39,519 nucleotides of DNA from Methylobacterium sp. J-026 (GTDB lineage Bacteria; Pseudomonadota; Alphaproteobacteria; Rhizobiales; Beijerinckiaceae): assembly GCF_022829585.1 (NCBI RefSeq), contig NZ_JAKSYC010000253.1, positions 1 to 39,519 on the forward strand. Direction: 5' to 3'. Below the pieces are notes generated by a model, which did not search any database, was not told the origin of the DNA, and worked only from the letters and a program-made list of their open reading frames with translations. The position numbers and the translations under genes were made by a program. Positions 36,763-39,519 of this stretch are shown here, piece by piece. Positions within the stretch are counted from its first letter, which is position 1. Every line of letters begins with the position of its first letter.

Positions 36763-36954
36763 AACCCGCGACCTCGAACCCACACGCGGTCCCCCGTTCC
36801 CCGGACCCATCTGCCCGAGAAACGCGCACGACCGTAGCCCTATTGTAAACTCCCCGTCGTCGCGGCGCTGGACTCTTGCGCCGACCGTCACACGTTTACG
36901 GCATGTCAACCTTAACGCCGGTGGCGCGGGTGGCATACAGTGACGAATCGGTTA

Positions 36955-36969
36955 TTGTGCGGTGCACAA
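36955..36969 (+). promoter_or_regulatory. PhaR-like operator upstream of the phasin gene
   Basis: TTGTGC-GGT-GCACAA is a perfect 6-3-6 palindrome 40 bases before the phasin ATG. It includes TGC-N3-GCA, the core bound by the polyhydroxyalkanoate repressor PhaR in Rhodobacter and Paracoccus. Function here is inferred from that precedent and from position. Confidence 0.65.
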
Positions 36970-37008
36970 AGAGCCATCCACAGGCGTCAACATGAGAGGA
37001 GACGGCAC

Positions 37009-37497
37009 ATGAGCAATCCCCCGAACTACGAAGTCCCGGCCGAGATGCGCGACCTCGCCGAGAAGAGCGTCGAGCAGGCCCGGAAGGCCTTCGACAGCTT
37101 CATCGGTGCCGCCCGTCGCACCGCCGACACTGTGCAGGGCTCGACCGAGCTGGCCCGCACCAACGCCCGTGACGTGTCCACGCGCGGCTTCGAATACGCC
37201 GAGCAGAACGTCAACGCGGCCTTCGACCTCGCCCAGAAGCTTGTCCGGTCCCGGGACATGCAGGAGGCGATGCAGCACCAGGCCGAGTTCGTGCGCAGCC
37301 AGTTCGCCGCCATCCAGGCGCAGGCCAAGGAGTTCAGCGGCATCGCCCAGAGCGCGATGCAGCAGGGTGCCGAGCGCGCGAAGTCGGCGATGCAGCAGGG
37401 CGCCGACGAGGCCCGCAAGGCGATGGAGCAGGGGCAGGATGCGGCCAAGAACGCCGTCCACAACGCCCGGGACGCCGCCGAGCGCAGCAGCCACTAA
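37009..37497 (+). CDS. Phasin-family PHA granule protein
   Basis: Amphipathic helical protein that coats polyhydroxybutyrate granules. The 162 residues contain the phasin pattern (AEKSVEQARKAFDSFIGAAR, FEYAEQNVNAAFDLAQKLVR) and a C-terminal run of about four 11-residue repeats from residue 114 to 155 (SAMQQGAERAK, SAMQQGADEAR, KAMEQGQDAAK), with Ala/Gln faces suited to lie on a lipid-like surface. GAGAGGAGA precedes the ATG at 37009. The PhaR-like operator 40 bases upstream fits. The gene is monocistronic; a palindromic repeat begins just after its stop. Divergent from the histidine-kinase-like gene. Confidence 0.9.
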   Translation: MSNPPNYEVPAEMRDLAEKSVEQARKAFDSFIGAARRTADTVQGSTELARTNARDVSTRGFEYAEQNVNAAFDLAQKLVRSRDMQEAMQHQAEFVRSQFAAIQAQAKEFSGIAQSAMQQGAERAKSAMQQGADEARKAMEQGQDAAKNAVHNARDAAERSSH

Positions 37498-37498
37498 A

Positions 37499-37544
37499 GC
37501 ATCATCCCGAAAGGTGGTTTCCAGCCTCCGGGAAACGATGATGC
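37499..37544. repeat. Rhizobiales-type intergenic palindrome
   Basis: GCATCATC (37499-37506) and GATGATGC (37537-37544) are perfect outer arms; inside, GTTTCC (37516-37521) pairs with GGAAAC (37531-37536). The order GCATCATCCCGAAA...GGAAACGATGATGC matches a widespread palindrome of Rhizobiales genomes. It starts two bases after the phasin stop and may also end the phasin message. Confidence 0.8.
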
Positions 37545-37790
37545 GGACTTAGCCGCCGGGCGCGTCGTCCGGATTTCGATATCCAGGACGATGCGCCGAG
37601 GCGGCAGACGCAGCCGGTCGTCGGGCGGCGCCCGACGTGCCGCATCCCAAGCGGCGACCCGATCTCCGGTCGCACGCCACGACGCGGCCCGTTCCCGATC
37701 CCGGGGGCGGGCCGTCTCGTTTTCGCCGGTATTGCCCCGGAGAGCCGCCCGGCGGACGGGATGGATCCGCATCGCGCGAAGGATTCCAGG

Positions 37791-38162
37791 ATGCGCCACG
37801 CTGTCTTTGGCCGTATCGGCTCGTCTATGCTCCTCCGCCTGACGGTTGCCGCGCTGGCGCTCGCCACCGCGCTGCCCGGCACGGCGGCGCGGGCCCAGTA
37901 TGTCGACGGCCCCGCCTACGGTGCTCCGCCGTCCGGCTACGAGGAGCCGGGCGACGCGCGTGGATATCGTCGGCCGCCGCGCCGGATCGAGCGGGAGCCC
38001 GTCGGCTTCAACTGCGATGCCGTGCAGCGGGGAATCACCGGCCCGAAGCCGTTCTCCTGCCCGCTCCCCGGCCCGAAGCCCCTCGGCGTGCGCTGCTTCT
38101 GCGATCTCCCGATCGCGTCGTTCAGCCCGCCGCACACCGCAATCGGGCGGGTCGTGCCGTAA
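37791..38162 (+). CDS. Small secreted protein of unknown function
   Basis: Predicted periplasmic or outer-envelope protein of about 123 residues. It begins with a signal peptide (RLTVAALALATALPGTAARA, cut before QYVDG). The mature part is Gly/Pro/Tyr/Arg-rich (DGPAYGAPPSGYEEPGDARG) and ends in a region with four cysteines: FNCDAVQRG, FSCPLP, GVRCFCDLP. The cysteines probably make disulphides. AAGGA precedes the ATG at 37791; starts at 37761 and 37827 are alternatives. It converges with the L,D-transpeptidase gene. I recognise no family. Confidence 0.65.
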   Translation: MRHAVFGRIGSSMLLRLTVAALALATALPGTAARAQYVDGPAYGAPPSGYEEPGDARGYRRPPRRIEREPVGFNCDAVQRGITGPKPFSCPLPGPKPLGVRCFCDLPIASFSPPHTAIGRVVP

Positions 38163-38171
38163 ACGCGCCAC

Positions 38172-38199
38172 GGCCGCACCGTCCGGGGACGATGCGGCC
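38172..38199. terminator. Hairpin between convergent genes
   Basis: GGCCGCA (38172-38178) pairs with TGCGGCC (38193-38199), with further pairing CGTC/GACG inside. It lies in the 72-base gap between two convergent stops and is a likely shared terminator, though without a U-tract. Confidence 0.5.
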
Positions 38200-38234
38200 A
38201 CGTCGATCGAGTACGGGTCGGGGGCTCGCCCGGA

Positions 38235-38882
38235 TCAGTTCAGAACGACGACCTTGGCGCCGACCTTGACGCGCTCGTAGAGGTCGGTGACGTCGTCGTT
38301 GGTCATCCGGATGCAGCCCGACGACACCGCCTGGCCGATCGTGTCCGGCTCGTTGGAACCGTGGATGCGGTACTCGGTCGAGCCGATATACATGGCACGG
38401 GCGCCGAGCGGGTTCTCGATCCCGCCGGCCATGTAACGCGGCAGGTCGGGCCGGCGGGCGATCATCGCCTTCGGGGGGGTCCACGACGGCCACTCGCGCT
38501 TGGCGGTGATCGTGTTGGTGCCGCTCCAGCTGAAGCCCGGGCGGCCGACGCCGACGCCGTAGCGAAGGGCTTGGCCGTCACCCAGGACCAGATAGAGACG
38601 GCGCTCGGCGGTGGAGACCACGATGGTCCCCGGGGTGTAGGGCGCGTTGAAGGCCACGACCTCGCGGGGGATCGGCTGGACCTGCGCCTGCGGCGCGGCC
38701 TGCACGCCCTGGCCGTAGCCGGGGGCGTAAGTCCCCTGGTAACCGTACTGGCCCTGATCCGAGTAGTAGGCGTTGGAATCCTCGTTCCCGAAGGGATCGT
38801 ACGACGAGGCTGCCAGGGCCGGCGTCGCGGCAAGAACAGTCGCGCCGAGGAGTGCTGCGAGTGCGGTGACCGTGGTCTTCAT
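38235..38882 (-). CDS. L,D-transpeptidase (YkuD domain)
   Basis: Periplasmic peptidoglycan cross-linker or lipoprotein-anchoring enzyme. 215 residues: signal peptide (TALAALLGATVLAATPALAA), a Tyr/Gln/Gly-rich linker (about 28-70), and a YkuD domain from about 84 (GTIVVSTAERRLYLVLGDGQ) to the end. The catalytic motif is intact: H174 in YRIHGSNEPD and C190 in AVSSGCIRMTNDDV. The ATG at 38882 gives the signal peptide directly; an upstream in-frame ATG at 38945 is unlikely. A small secreted protein gene converges on it, and a transglutaminase-like gene lies upstream on the same strand. Confidence 0.93.
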   Translation of the reverse strand: MKTTVTALAALLGATVLAATPALAASSYDPFGNEDSNAYYSDQGQYGYQGTYAPGYGQGVQAAPQAQVQPIPREVVAFNAPYTPGTIVVSTAERRLYLVLGDGQALRYGVGVGRPGFSWSGTNTITAKREWPSWTPPKAMIARRPDLPRYMAGGIENPLGARAMYIGSTEYRIHGSNEPDTIGQAVSSGCIRMTNDDVTDLYERVKVGAKVVVLN

Positions 38883-39007
38883 GGGTGGCCTGCCTGTGCG
38901 ATAACCTTTGCCATTACAAGCGTGGGCATAGCCAGGCAGTTCCACAAAACCGCCAAGATTCTACGGGGCGGCGGAATACGTATCCCCGTCCGACCGTGCG
39001 AGGCGGC

Positions 39008-39517
39008 TCAGTCGACCTCGTCGGTGTGGACATCGAACCGCGCCAGATGCGCGTAACCGAAATTGGTCGAGATCGCGCAATCGGTGGCGTCGCGTCCGCG
39101 GGCCATGACGATGCGGCCGATCCGGGGGCAGTTGTGGCGGGCGTCGAAGGTGTACCAGCGCGGTCCCCCGGGCCCGTCGAGATAGACCTCGAACCAAGCG
39201 GAGAAATCCATCGGCGCCGGGTCCTTGGGCACGCCGATGTCGCCGAGATAGCCGGTGGCGTAGCGGGCCGGGATGTTCATGCACCGGCACAGGGTGATGG
39301 CGAGGCGGGCGAAGTCGCGGCAGACGCCCTCGCGCTGCATGAAGCCGCCATGGGCGGTGCGGGTGGCATCGGCGCGCGGGTAGTCAAAGCGCAGGCGGCC
39401 GTTGGCGTAGTCGACGATCGCCTGGACCCGGGCCCAGCCCTCCGGGGGCGAGCCGAACAGCGAACAGGCGGTCGGCGTGAGCCTGGCGAGGTCGAAGTCG
39501 CGCGCGCCGAGCGGGAA
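39008..39517 (-). CDS. Transglutaminase-like protein (5' part beyond window edge)
   Basis: Only the C-terminal 169 codons are visible; the N-terminal part lies beyond the right edge. The frame, read from the edge, begins FPLGARDFDLARLTPTACSL. The catalytic Cys is in MQREGVCRDFARLAITLCR, typical of the COG1305 transglutaminase-like cysteine proteases. The segment usually H-A-W-x-E here reads DFSAWFEVYL, so the catalytic His position holds Ser, while FDARHNCPRIGRIVMARGRD (the Asp region) is intact. The C-terminus ends FDVHTDEVD. The loss of His would make it inactive or use another residue; I infer this by motif comparison only. Its function is unknown; some relatives cleave periplasmic peptides. 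Confidence 0.8.
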   Translation of the reverse strand, partial: FPLGARDFDLARLTPTACSLFGSPPEGWARVQAIVDYANGRLRFDYPRADATRTAHGGFMQREGVCRDFARLAITLCRCMNIPARYATGYLGDIGVPKDPAPMDFSAWFEVYLDGPGGPRWYTFDARHNCPRIGRIVMARGRDATDCAISTNFGYAHLARFDVHTDEVD

Positions 39518-39519
39518 CA

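Overview
The window looks like chromosome from a GC-rich alphaproteobacterium of the Rhizobiales, most likely Methylobacterium or a close relative. The grounds are the cell-cycle regulator CtrA beside flagellar export genes, a complete formyl-CoA transferase / oxalyl-CoA decarboxylase / oxalate:formate antiporter set, a phasin, the heparinase-purH pair and Rhizobiales-type intergenic palindromes. The genus is an inference; the class is well supported. I see no rRNA, tRNA, insertion sequence, CRISPR array or prophage.

Layout. 1-6548: ctrA (cut by the left edge) diverges from fliI-fliJ; a YbhN-type membrane protein follows, then flhA on the opposite strand. 6795-9446: a small glycine-zipper stress-type protein, then a two-gene capsule-export fragment (KpsT-like ATPase, KpsE-like inner-membrane protein) without a permease. 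9742-16378: the oxalate region. A PAS protein and frc are followed by an HPP-CBS membrane protein on the plus strand; the antiporter and oxc form a minus-strand operon. The two oxalate transcription units share a similar inverted repeat about 85 bases before their first start codon. 16510-21433: a large unrecognised P-loop protein, ilvE and an MsbA-type ABC exporter, all minus. 21526-23163: an LTXXQ (Spy/CpxP-like) periplasmic protein with a His-rich tail diverges from an orphan ZnuA-like metal-binding protein, with a perfect palindrome between them. 23298-26742: heparinase-like protein and purH.

26743-27993 is an AT-richer island with two small predicted membrane proteins and no large gene. 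27994-34075, all minus: an MHS-family transporter, then the acetate unit acs, DUF485 protein and actP (transcribed in that order). 34339-36762 is a multi-PAS protein with a histidine-kinase-like C-terminus that lacks the phospho-accepting histidine. 37009 to the right edge: a phasin with a PhaR-like operator, a Rhizobiales palindromic repeat, a small secreted protein, an L,D-transpeptidase and a transglutaminase-like protein cut by the right edge.

Together the genes cover C2 metabolism (oxalate in, formate out, decarboxylation through CoA esters; acetate uptake and activation), PHA storage, envelope building and CtrA-linked motility. The least explained parts are the P-loop protein, the histidine-less sensor kinase, the putative oxalate operators and the AT-rich island.
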